Source: Euryarchaeota archaeon RBG_19FT_COMBO_56_21 (GTDB taxonomy: Archaea; Thermoplasmatota; Thermoplasmata; UBA10834). From it: a DNA stretch of 37,548 nucleotides. The position numbers and the translations under genes were made by a program. The notes beneath the pieces are model-generated. The model ran no database searches and was not told where the DNA came from. It saw nothing but the letters and a program-made list of their open reading frames with translations. Positions 24,881 to 32,162 of this stretch are shown here, piece after piece (positions within the stretch are counted from its first letter, which is position 1; each line of letters opens with the position of its first letter). The stretch covers positions 1-37,548 of the forward strand of contig MGWC01000062.1 in assembly GCA_001800815.1 (NCBI GenBank). Reading direction: 5' to 3'.

Positions 24881-24890
24881 GTGTATAAGG
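24881..24890 (-). promoter_or_regulatory. TATA box of the leaderless UDP-sugar dehydrogenase gene
   Basis: CCTTATACAC on the minus strand, centred 26 bases before ATG 24859, with no SD between. Confidence 0.55.
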
Positions 24891-24968
24891 CTTTCCCCAG
24901 ATGAAGAAACTCAGAGAAAAATGAAAGATGTGGAAGGGGTTTGTTCGGCTAGTCTTGGCTGTGCTTGC

Positions 24969-27371
24969 CTACTGCGGCGGTGTCGGTGGGGGCGCCTCTA
25001 CCTTCTCGCTCTTGCCCATCACGCCTTTGCTCTTCAGGAGCGGGACGATGATCAGCAGGAGGATCATGATGATGATCAGCACCATGATGGTGAAGTCGGA
25101 GGCTGCCATGCCCGCGACGCTCCTGTCCCAGCCGCTCAGCTTGGCGTTCACGACCACGATCGTCGAGTCTCCTGACAGATAAGCGCCGGTGGCCGCGTCA
25201 TAGGCCTGTACACTGATCTGTGTCTCGCCCGCTGGTGCGTCGTCAGGCAGATCAAAGTCGACGCTGCCTTCGTTCGAATCAACGAACACGCTCACACCAA
25301 TGGGGTCGAAGTCAGTCCAGATGTACAGCTCGTAGGCCGGGAACGGGTCGTGGTATATCGCAGCTATGCTGTAGTGCAGCTTGACCGTGTCGCCAGGCTG
25401 GAACTCGCCACTCGTGTACTTCGAGCCGCCTGCCCAGACCCTCAATTCGTTCTCGCCGACGAGGTCAACTCCGAAGCTGGCCTCCTCGAACCCTCCGTCA
25501 ACGGTGGTCATCCAGATAGTCGCACCATACCAGTCAGAGGGGTTCTCATCGGGCACATCGTACTCGAACGAGCCGCTTGTCTCGAACGCAGGGGTGTCTC
25601 CGGCCACTTTGGTGCCGTCGTCGTCAACGACCTCCCACTCGAGGCTCGCGGTCTCCAGGTTCGTCACGATCTGCCAGTTCCAGACAAGCGTGTCGCCTGG
25701 TCTGAACTCGTCCTTCTCAGCGTTCAGCGCGAGGTCGGCTATCCTGACATCCGCCCCGTCCCCGCCACCGATCGTGTATCCGTTGTACAGTCCGGTGACT
25801 TCGACCCAGACATCGCCATTGTATGCTTCAGGCAGGTCGAACTCGACCGTCAACTCGGCCTGGCTACCAGTGGCCATGATGATGTCCGTGCCGTAGGCGT
25901 AGTTGATGCTCGTCAGCTCGATGACCGCGCCATTCCAGATCGGCTCGAAGGTCGCTACGACATGGTCTCCTGTGTAGTAGTAGTCCTTGTCGAAGTTCGC
26001 TTCGATCCAGCCGTCCCAGTTGACCTCGAATGAGTCAGTGACGATTATAGAGAACGCGAGCTTGCTGATGGTCGCCTTTACAATGTACACTCCTTTGTTG
26101 GCATCCGCGGAGAGCGGGAACGTGTATGTGACGGTGCCATCCACGGCGGTCACAAGCCCCGTCTTTCCGTAGTCAGCCACGGCAGTGCCATTGTACAGCA
26201 CGACAACGTCCACATTGGCACCGGGTAGATCGTCCCAATAGAGGGAAGCAGAAGTCTCTACGACGACCGTGTCGCCTGGCATGTACTCTGCGTCTGCGGC
26301 GTCTACCGAGCCCCGCAGAGCGCCAATGTTCACATCGACGAACTCCTGGACGCTCCTGACAGCGCTCTCGTTCGCCCAGAACATGAAGTACAGGTCATTG
26401 TACAGTACAACGTTCGTCGGGATCGTGAATTCCCAGATTCCCATCGACAACGTCAGCGTGCCGTTCTGCCATGTGTGGAAGACCGCGCTTCCGTTGGCAG
26501 AGAAGTTGTCCCACTCCGCCCAGTATCTGACTGTGACGCCAGGTACCTGTGCGTATGTGGCTATGTCAATAACGACAACCTCCATCTTCACAACCTCGCC
26601 CGGCAGGTAGTAGCTCCTGTCAGTCGAGACGTCGAAGTAGTACTTCTGAACGGTGTAGGTAATCGTGTGTCTCAGTGCGTGAGATGTCGAGTCCCTCACC
26701 TTCATCGTGTAGTCGCCATCGGGCATGTCCGCGGAAAGCGTGAATGCCTTCTCCCAGTATCCAGTCGGTGCGATCACAGTCGACCAGTTCATCCCTGCAA
26801 CGTCGACACCTGTCGCGTTGGTCGTGTGGACGTACAGGATGTCCCCGGTATACTGCGTGATCAGCTTCGCCGTCAGGGCCTGACCAGGAGTGTACACTCC
26901 CATCATTCCCGCGGGCGGCTCGAGCCTGAGACCCGTCTTGAGGATCGTTATGGTCGTCTTCGAGATTTCGAAGCCGCTTGCATCGTCCTCCAAGATCACA
27001 TAGAACGCCGCTCGGTCCTGGTCCACCGGGATTGGTGCTCCACCCGTCGCAAGGGTGAAAGCACCCACCTCTGTGCTGTTATACCAGCCAGGGTCAGGCG
27101 TGTCAGCTGTCACATGGAAGTTGCTCACAAGCCCTCCGGTCAGAGTTTCCAATCGGACCTCAATGTCTTGGGCCGCGTGGTACCCGTCAACGAGCACCTC
27201 ACAGACCACATAGACGGCCTGTCCTTGGACATAGACGTCTTTGGGGGCCTTTGCGTTGTCCGTCGATTTCACACTGCCCGTAAAGTCAACCGCCGCGCTC
27301 GTAGGGAACGCGACAAAGACCGTAGCGAGCAAGCTCAGCGCCAGCACTATGGTTACAATCCTATTTCTCAT
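24969..27371 (-). CDS. Large surface-anchored protein of tandem MG/Ig-like repeats (800 aa)
   Basis: A signal peptide (IVTIVLALSLLATVFVAFPTSAA) is followed by at least six beta-rich domains of about 90-110 residues, each opening with a Y/F-x-P-G-D/E/Q-x-V motif: about residues 162 (YTPGQAL), 256 (YLPGEVV), 364 (YMPGDTV), 466 (YYTGDHV), 555 (FRPGDTL) and 658 (FQPGDTV). A seventh, weaker copy lies near 45. This resembles macroglobulin MG2-like domains. A transmembrane helix (about 762-784) and a cytoplasmic tail ending in a Pro-rich stretch complete it. It is probably a cell-surface scaffold or adhesion protein, possibly S-layer-like. A strong TATA lies upstream. Confidence 0.8.
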   Translation of the reverse strand: MRNRIVTIVLALSLLATVFVAFPTSAAVDFTGSVKSTDNAKAPKDVYVQGQAVYVVCEVLVDGYHAAQDIEVRLETLTGGLVSNFHVTADTPDPGWYNSTEVGAFTLATGGAPIPVDQDRAAFYVILEDDASGFEISKTTITILKTGLRLEPPAGMMGVYTPGQALTAKLITQYTGDILYVHTTNATGVDVAGMNWSTVIAPTGYWEKAFTLSADMPDGDYTMKVRDSTSHALRHTITYTVQKYYFDVSTDRSYYLPGEVVKMEVVVIDIATYAQVPGVTVRYWAEWDNFSANGSAVFHTWQNGTLTLSMGIWEFTIPTNVVLYNDLYFMFWANESAVRSVQEFVDVNIGALRGSVDAADAEYMPGDTVVVETSASLYWDDLPGANVDVVVLYNGTAVADYGKTGLVTAVDGTVTYTFPLSADANKGVYIVKATISKLAFSIIVTDSFEVNWDGWIEANFDKDYYYTGDHVVATFEPIWNGAVIELTSINYAYGTDIIMATGSQAELTVEFDLPEAYNGDVWVEVTGLYNGYTIGGGDGADVRIADLALNAEKDEFRPGDTLVWNWQIVTNLETASLEWEVVDDDGTKVAGDTPAFETSGSFEYDVPDENPSDWYGATIWMTTVDGGFEEASFGVDLVGENELRVWAGGSKYTSGEFQPGDTVKLHYSIAAIYHDPFPAYELYIWTDFDPIGVSVFVDSNEGSVDFDLPDDAPAGETQISVQAYDAATGAYLSGDSTIVVVNAKLSGWDRSVAGMAASDFTIMVLIIIMILLLIIVPLLKSKGVMGKSEKVEAPPPTPPQ

Positions 27372-27403
27372 GGGCTATCCCATCCCGGCCATTAATGGGT
27401 CTG

Positions 27404-27413
27404 TATATATATA
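27404..27413 (-). promoter_or_regulatory. Strong TATA box of the surface-protein gene
   Basis: TTATATATATA on the minus strand with a purine-rich BRE-like AAAAGG directly upstream. The predicted start lies about 12 bases before ATG 27371. The consensus match suggests high expression. Confidence 0.65.
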
Positions 27414-27499
27414 ACCTTTTGTACAATATTAACTGGTCTGGCACAACTGCACGAAGGTTATTTATGCTTCAACGATTCGCCACCCGCCACGCGTACGCG

Positions 27500-27542
27500 C
27501 GCCGAGTTCGTGAATGAGCGAAAGGGAGTTCATTCGTCGGCG
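27500..27542 (-). terminator. Stem-loop spanning the cysteine desulfurase stop codon
   Basis: Two stacked stems: CGCCGA (27500-27505) with TCGGCG (27537-27542), and GAATGA (27512-27517) with TCATTC (27530-27535). The stop codon lies within the inner stem. A terminator or mRNA-stability element is the likely role. Confidence 0.4.
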
Positions 27543-28780
27543 TGGTGATGTTCCTCTTCCCTGTGCCCTGCGGTCGAACGCATCTCGGCCAGGTTCTCGG
27601 GCGAGAAGGGTGACATCGCCCTCAGCTTTGTGATGATCGGCGGCAGGATGCCCAGGATGAAGTCGATGTCCGCCTCGGTGTTCGACCTCCCGAGCGTGAA
27701 CTGTACAGCGCTCTGGGCTTCCTCGGTCGGGATATCGCATGCGAGCAGCACGTGAGATGGCAGCAGGCTCTTCGATGTGCATGGCGAGCTCGAAGCCACC
27801 GATACGCCTGCCATGTCGAGGTTGAGCAGCATCGACTCCCCCTCAACGTACCTGAACCTGAAGTTCGCGTTGTTCGGCAGACGCTTCGTCGGGTGCCCGT
27901 TCATGAACGAATCCTTGATGTTCCCCAGGACCCCCTTGATCAGCTTGTCCCTGAGGCTCTTGAGGCGATCGCCGTCGGGCCCCATCTCCTCCTTAGCGAG
28001 TTCTGCGGCTATCCCGAAGCCGACAATCGAGGGGACGTTCTCCGAGCCTGACCTCAGCCCCCTCTCCTGCCCGCCTCCCTGATAGACCGCCTCGATCCGG
28101 GTGCCGTCGCGAACATACAACGCTCCGATCCCCTTCGGGCCGTACATGTCGTTGGCGGAGACGGAGAGCAGGTCTATCTTGGACCTCTGAACATCTATGG
28201 GCACCTTTCCCGCAGCGGCGACCGCATCGACATGGAAGAAGACATCCTTCTCCTCGAGCATCCTGCCGATCTCGTCGATCGGCTGCAGGGTGCCTATCTC
28301 GTTGTTAGCGTACATCATGCTGGCCAGGACAGTGTCCTTCCTGATCGCCTTCTCGAACTCCGCGATATCGACGAAGCCGTCGTTCGTGGGTTTGACATAT
28401 GTGATCTCGAAGCCGCTCTTCTCGAGTGACTTCATGATGTTGAGAACTGAGATGTGCTCGATCGCCGATGTGACTATGTGATTCCCCTCACCGCGCATGC
28501 GCATCGCCACACCCTTGATGCCTATGTTGCTGGCCTCGGTGCCCCCGGATGTGAACACTATCTCGTCCTTGCGCTTCGCACTGAAAAGGGAGGCGACCTT
28601 CGTGCGCGCCTCCTCAATGGCCTTGCGGGGCTCCCTCCCCGCGGTGTGGAGCGATGACGGATTGCCGAACTTGTCAACGAAGTAAGGCATCATTCCCGCC
28701 AGCACGCGCTCGTCTACTGGCGAAGCTGCCGCGTAGTCTGCATACACCCTTCTCTTCGCTCCGCTCGCTTGCATCGACAT
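27530..28780 (-). CDS. Cysteine desulfurase-like protein (NifS/IscS family) lacking the PLP lysine (416 aa)
   Basis: NifS/IscS fold: VYADYAAASPVDERV, FGNPSSLHTAGRE, FTSGGTEASNIGIKG, HVDAVAAAGKVPID and GPKGIGALYV. The catalytic-loop Cys is present (C334, SSPCTS). The normally invariant His-Lys before YGPKG is replaced by N210-D211 (SANDMYGPKG), and the PLP-contacting Gln of VDAVQAAG is Ala. The enzyme cannot form the usual internal aldimine. From memory, Archaeoglobus fulgidus IscS has the same type of Lys-to-Asp change. It may be a sulfur carrier or scaffold for Fe-S assembly, or use PLP non-covalently. ATG 28780 has GGAGGG eight bases upstream. DsrE- and TusA-like genes precede it. Confidence 0.9.
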   Translation of the reverse strand: MSMQASGAKRRVYADYAAASPVDERVLAGMMPYFVDKFGNPSSLHTAGREPRKAIEEARTKVASLFSAKRKDEIVFTSGGTEASNIGIKGVAMRMRGEGNHIVTSAIEHISVLNIMKSLEKSGFEITYVKPTNDGFVDIAEFEKAIRKDTVLASMMYANNEIGTLQPIDEIGRMLEEKDVFFHVDAVAAAGKVPIDVQRSKIDLLSVSANDMYGPKGIGALYVRDGTRIEAVYQGGGQERGLRSGSENVPSIVGFGIAAELAKEEMGPDGDRLKSLRDKLIKGVLGNIKDSFMNGHPTKRLPNNANFRFRYVEGESMLLNLDMAGVSVASSSPCTSKSLLPSHVLLACDIPTEEAQSAVQFTLGRSNTEADIDFILGILPPIITKLRAMSPFSPENLAEMRSTAGHREEEHHHADE

Positions 28781-28818
28781 GTCGGATTCCCTCCGCGGTT
28801 CGCAATCGCGGACGCAAT

Positions 28819-29187
28819 CTAAAAGCTTAGCACCGCATCGAACTCGAGCATCAGGTCGTTAAGCGTCGCCGCCCCGACCACCTTGGCAGGGTCTTCGAAC
28901 TCGTCAGGGGCGCCCTTCAGCCCGAGCATCTGGCAGCTCTGGCCGCATACGAGCATCCTGACGCCTTCCTTCGCGGCCTGGTCCATGACCTCCTTGACGG
29001 TCGGGAACGAGCCGAGCTTGATCTTCTCGGCGTTGCCCTTCATGACCGTGGTGACGCCCTTGCCGAGGAAGTACACCGTCGCATCGATCCCCATCGCCTT
29101 CGCAGTCGTCGCCAAGATGAATGGCGCGTACAGTCTTTCGGGCGTGTCCGTGCCCGACATCTGAACATATAGTATCTTCTTAGCCAA
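28819..29187 (-). CDS. DsrE/DsrF-like sulfur-relay protein (122 aa)
   Basis: The small alpha/beta DsrE fold: KILYVQMSGTDTPERLYAPFILATTAKAMG, ATVYFLGKGVTTVMKG, and the Cys-bearing loop LVCGQSCQMLGL, where DsrE proteins carry their reactive Cys. DsrE-type proteins accept and pass on persulfide sulfur. The frame opens at GTG 29205 overlapping the tusA stop, but a textbook GGAGGTG (29194-29200) lies six bases before TTG 29187, directly before the first beta strand, so I choose 29187. It sits between a TusA gene and a cysteine desulfurase-like gene on the same strand. Confidence 0.87.
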   Translation of the reverse strand: MAKKILYVQMSGTDTPERLYAPFILATTAKAMGIDATVYFLGKGVTTVMKGNAEKIKLGSFPTVKEVMDQAAKEGVRMLVCGQSCQMLGLKGAPDEFEDPAKVVGAATLNDLMLEFDAVLSF

Positions 29188-29201
29188 CTTGTCCACCTCC
29201 G

Positions 29202-29456
29202 TCACACGAGTCTCCTGATGAGGAACCTGAATCCTCCTTTGACTTTTTCGATCGATATCAGCTCATGGCCCGCATGCTTCGCCCAGCTCTTTATATCGGA
29301 CTCAGAAGCAGGGTCGTCTGCAAGGACCTCAAGAATCTGTCCAACGGGGACTGAAGTGATCTCCTCTCGGGTCCTGAACACCGGCTCCGGACAGTAGAGG
29401 CCGACGCAGTCTAGGGTTTTGGCGGGTTGGGGGAATGGGTCGCCAGTTGCTGTCAT
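29202..29456 (-). CDS. TusA/SirA-type sulfur carrier (84 aa)
   Basis: The family signature is at residues 15-25: LDCVGLYCPEPV, containing the C-P-x-P motif whose Cys carries persulfide. VGQILEVLADDPASESDIKSWAKHAGHEL and the final beta strand GGFRFLIRR complete the TusA fold. It starts at ATG 29456. The gene is first of a tight three-gene set with the DsrE-like and cysteine desulfurase-like genes, so sulfur would pass among them. The destination (tRNA thiolation, cofactor or Fe-S cluster) cannot be read here. Confidence 0.92.
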   Translation of the reverse strand: MTATGDPFPQPAKTLDCVGLYCPEPVFRTREEITSVPVGQILEVLADDPASESDIKSWAKHAGHELISIEKVKGGFRFLIRRLV

Positions 29457-29563
29457 GTTAATCCTCTCCCCGGTCAGTCCCTGCAGACGACCGCGATCAT
29501 CTTAACGATGTTATCGCATGGCTGATGAATGGATAATGGTTGTCCCTGCTGAATACGGGGTTC

Positions 29564-30292
29564 TCAGAGCCACAACAGTGCGGTCCTTCCGAGCCGGCCG
29601 GCGAACCGCCTCGTCCCGAAGCCCAGGCTCCTCTTCTTGAACGAGCTGGGAACGGTATCGATCTGCGATTCCGCCAGTGCCTTGATCGCCGCTATTCCAG
29701 TTGGCGTAGCTCTTTCTCCCGGCGAATCGCCGGACTGATGCTTCAGACCGCGCAGGAGGATAGCAGACGCCGGGGCGGGGATTCTGATGGCCCCGTGGCT
29801 TACGACCACCCAGCCGCCTCCGGTCGTGACAACGGACGATTTGAAGACGCCCGCCCCTTCTTTCTCGAGCAGAGCGGTTGTGAGGCCGATTCCGGCGATG
29901 TTGACCAGGGCCTGGGTCCTGCCGATTTCGTGCAGGTGTACCTGCTCAACTGCTATGCTGTGCGCCTCGGCCTCTGCCTCGAATATGCGGTCCAGGATTC
30001 TTCTCCCGATGTGCGAGGTCGAGCCCAGTTCCGCCTCTATCTCGGCCAGGCGCGAGTAGCAACCCTCTCGGGATGCATCGGGGTCACCCTGTGTCTGCGC
30101 CAGATATGATATCCCAAGGCCTTTCTCACCCTGCTCTTCTATCTCGAGCATGTGGAAGCCAAGGCCATGCCTCTCGCATGCGCGCGATATTGAGACGAGT
30201 GCATGCGCTCGATCGTCCGAGTTCAAGCCACCGAGCATCGCGGCGAGGAGCATGTCCCCCGAAACGCCTTCGCTCGCGTCGATGACGATCAT
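29564..30292 (-). CDS. LarC-like protein, N-terminal domain only (242 aa)
   Basis: Related to LarC/DUF111, the CTP-dependent nickel inserter that completes the nickel-pincer cofactor. IDASEGVSGDMLLAAML, EQVHLHEIGRTQ, VVTTGGGWVVVSHGAIRIPAPA and ERATPTGIAAI all match LarC1. The protein stops just after the first domain (GFGTRRFAGRLGR), so the C-terminal LarC2 part of the usual 400-residue protein is absent and no larB, larE or larA is near. The usual acidic residues after HxHEVG are changed. ATG 30292 is chosen because the longer upstream frame is an Arg-rich shadow of the zinc-ribbon gene. It precedes tusA by about 107 bases. Confidence 0.8.
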   Translation of the reverse strand: MIVIDASEGVSGDMLLAAMLGGLNSDDRAHALVSISRACERHGLGFHMLEIEEQGEKGLGISYLAQTQGDPDASREGCYSRLAEIEAELGSTSHIGRRILDRIFEAEAEAHSIAVEQVHLHEIGRTQALVNIAGIGLTTALLEKEGAGVFKSSVVTTGGGWVVVSHGAIRIPAPASAILLRGLKHQSGDSPGERATPTGIAAIKALAESQIDTVPSSFKKRSLGFGTRRFAGRLGRTALLWL

Positions 30293-30338
30293 CGGGCACG
30301 CTAAGCGTTGCCCTGGAAAATAACCTTCTCGGCGCTGC

Positions 30339-31253
30339 TCACTGCTTCGGCTTCGCCTTGAGTTTGCGCGTCTTCTTCTTGCCAGTGCCCGAGGAAGACT
30401 TCTTTGGGGTGGGAGCCGGCGCGCCTTCCCCTGTATCCGCCAATTCCGCCTCGATCTCCTCGAACAGCTCCTGAGGCGTTTTCTCAGGTTCAATCGGGGG
30501 TGCTGTTTGAGGCGGTTCGGCAGTTGGCTCAGGTTCGGGCTGCTCGACTGCCGGGGGCTCCGGCGGCGGAGGAGGGGGGCGTGACTTCTCGGGCTCCGTC
30601 CTAACGACATCCTTGGGCTTGCCCAGCATGGAGCTGGCGAAATCGATGACGCTGTTCCTCTCCCTGGCTTGAACGGGAGCGGGGCTCGGAAGCGTCCTCA
30701 TCTCGGGCTGCTCTGGCTCTGAGGGACCCGTGAAGGACATGATCTCCTCGAGCTTCGACTCCGCATCTTCGGTCCGAGAGGCTGATTCGGCTTCCGCGTC
30801 AAAGACCGTCCCGCACTCCCCACACCTATGGTCCCTCGCTCCCACAAGAGCTCCGCAGACAGGGCACTGAAGTGCGATCTCCACGTCGAGGGACTTCCCG
30901 CACCGGGGACAATGGGTTTCCGTGCCCTCCAGGAGCAGGTCGCATTTCGGGCAGCTGAACCTCTTCTCCTCATCCTTGACCGAGGTCGCCTCGAGCTTGA
31001 TTATTTCCATCAACAAGGAGTCTATCGAGTCGTCAGCTGCTTTCGGAGCCGCTCTCGCCTTGAACTCGCTGTAACTCACGTGACAGGAAGGGCACTTGTC
31101 GAGGCCGGAATGGACAAGGTCTCCGCAGAACGGGCACTCGAACCTCGTGTCGTCCCGGAACTCGTTGCCGCACCTGGGGCAAGACTGCTCGTTTGTGTCC
31201 ACCCTGAACCCGCAGGTGGGACATCCGAATATCCTGACGCTGGTAGCGCTCAT
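30339..31253 (-). CDS. Multi-zinc-ribbon protein with proline-rich linker (304 aa)
   Basis: Four consecutive double-CxxC zinc ribbons: CPTC/CPRC, CPFC/CPSC, then a helical spacer, CPKC/CPRC and CPVC/CGEC (residues 1 to about 155). A helical segment (SKLEEIMSFTG), a long Pro/Glu-rich linker with a run of prolines, a short acidic helix (PQELFEEIEAELAD) and a Lys-rich tail ending KPKQ follow. There is no membrane segment or signal peptide. This looks like a protein- or nucleic-acid-binding adaptor; no function can be assigned. The start is ATG 31253; upstream codons would overlap the TATA box at 31297-31304. Confidence 0.8.
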   Translation of the reverse strand: MSATSVRIFGCPTCGFRVDTNEQSCPRCGNEFRDDTRFECPFCGDLVHSGLDKCPSCHVSYSEFKARAAPKAADDSIDSLLMEIIKLEATSVKDEEKRFSCPKCDLLLEGTETHCPRCGKSLDVEIALQCPVCGALVGARDHRCGECGTVFDAEAESASRTEDAESKLEEIMSFTGPSEPEQPEMRTLPSPAPVQARERNSVIDFASSMLGKPKDVVRTEPEKSRPPPPPPEPPAVEQPEPEPTAEPPQTAPPIEPEKTPQELFEEIEAELADTGEGAPAPTPKKSSSGTGKKKTRKLKAKPKQ

Positions 31254-31296
31254 GGTCAGAAGTCGCCTTCGTCCGAGCTGAGAATTGGGAGACCGG

Positions 31297-31304
31297 TTAT
31301 ATAA
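31297..31304 (-). promoter_or_regulatory. Palindromic TATA box of the multi-zinc-ribbon gene
   Basis: TTATATAA is centred about 47 bases before ATG 31253, implying a leader of about 20 bases. It is palindromic, so it could fire both ways, but the plus-strand gene has its own TTTATGA at about 31352. Confidence 0.5.
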
Positions 31305-31398
31305 CATATCCACCGACAGCCCGCCGCGCGTGCGCAGCGCGTGTGAAAAGGCTTTATGATGTGGAAGCAATTCATACGCAGTCTTAGGAGGGGACCCC

Positions 31399-32154
31399 AT
31401 GATTGCGGATCAGGGGGTCTACACAGGTGAGTCGTACATGAAAGCCGCCGTCGTGATCAGTGTCATTCTCGCTGCATCGGCCATGGCCTTTGCAGCCCTT
31501 CTCTTTGCCGTTCCAGATGCCGGGGAGAAGGTATCCAACAGGTGCAGCGCGGCGGCGTTTGTGGGGGAGCCTATCGCTGTCATCAAGGACCTGCCCGAAT
31601 TCGTTTCGAACGGAACGCCTACGGCTCTCGACGGATCCGGCTCGTCAGACGCCAATGGCTTGATCGTGAGCTATTCGTGGAAGATCTCTGTCGCTGGCTT
31701 GAGCACCAATCTCACTGGAATATCTGTTACATACACATTCACGGTCCTCGACATATACACCATAGAACTGACAGTGACCGACAATGAGAGCAAGACTGCC
31801 ACGACCTCCACAGTAGTAGAGGCGGTCTCCGACTCCGATGCTGATGGTCTGCCTGACTGGTGGGAACAGAAGTACTTCGGGAACCTTGTCCAGGGCCCGA
31901 ACGACGATTACGACTCGGACGGCTACCTGAACCAGCAGGAGCTAGACGATGGCACGAACCCTGCCTACAAGGACGCAGGTCCGAGCACACTCTCAAAGAT
32001 CCCTGTCTGGGGTTACGCTGCGATAGTTGCCGGTGTCGCGGCTGTGTTGTTCGTTATCTTCTGGCCGAAGATCAGGAAGAAGCGGAAAGAGAAAGAGAAG
32101 CAGAAGATACAGTACGCACTGGAGATTGAGAAGGCCCTCGAGGGAGACAAGTAG
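31399..32154 (+). CDS. Membrane-anchored PKD-domain protein with Ca-binding-like Asp repeats (251 aa)
   Basis: An N-terminal signal or anchor helix (VVISVILAASAMAFAALLFAV) leads to a PKD-type domain (about 60-135; LDGSGSSDANGLIVSYSWKI and YTIELTVTDNES are classic). It is followed by DSDADGLPDWWEQKYFG and DDYDSDGYLNQQELDDGTNP, Asp-rich loops of the thrombospondin-3/EF-hand type that bind calcium. A membrane helix (about 203-222) and a very basic cytoplasmic tail end the protein. ATG 31399 has AGGAGGGG five bases upstream; ATG 31438 with AGGTGA is the alternative. It probably acts at the cell surface in binding or anchoring. Confidence 0.8.
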   Translation: MIADQGVYTGESYMKAAVVISVILAASAMAFAALLFAVPDAGEKVSNRCSAAAFVGEPIAVIKDLPEFVSNGTPTALDGSGSSDANGLIVSYSWKISVAGLSTNLTGISVTYTFTVLDIYTIELTVTDNESKTATTSTVVEAVSDSDADGLPDWWEQKYFGNLVQGPNDDYDSDGYLNQQELDDGTNPAYKDAGPSTLSKIPVWGYAAIVAGVAAVLFVIFWPKIRKKRKEKEKQKIQYALEIEKALEGDK

Positions 32155-32162
32155 GATTTTCG

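Noticed and set aside
27457..27466. TATA-like TTATTTATG on the plus strand between the surface protein and desulfurase genes
   Set aside because: No plus-strand gene follows; the sequence downstream is the 3' end of the minus-strand desulfurase.
27487..27500. CGCGTACGCG palindrome near 27490 as a regulatory site
   Set aside because: Short, GC-rich palindromes are expected by chance in this composition, and no promoter is placed to use it.
29564..30610. Long frame extending the LarC-like gene to 348 residues
   Set aside because: The first 106 residues are an Arg/Ser/Pro-rich shadow antisense-free frame of the zinc-ribbon gene; the LarC fold begins exactly at ATG 30292.
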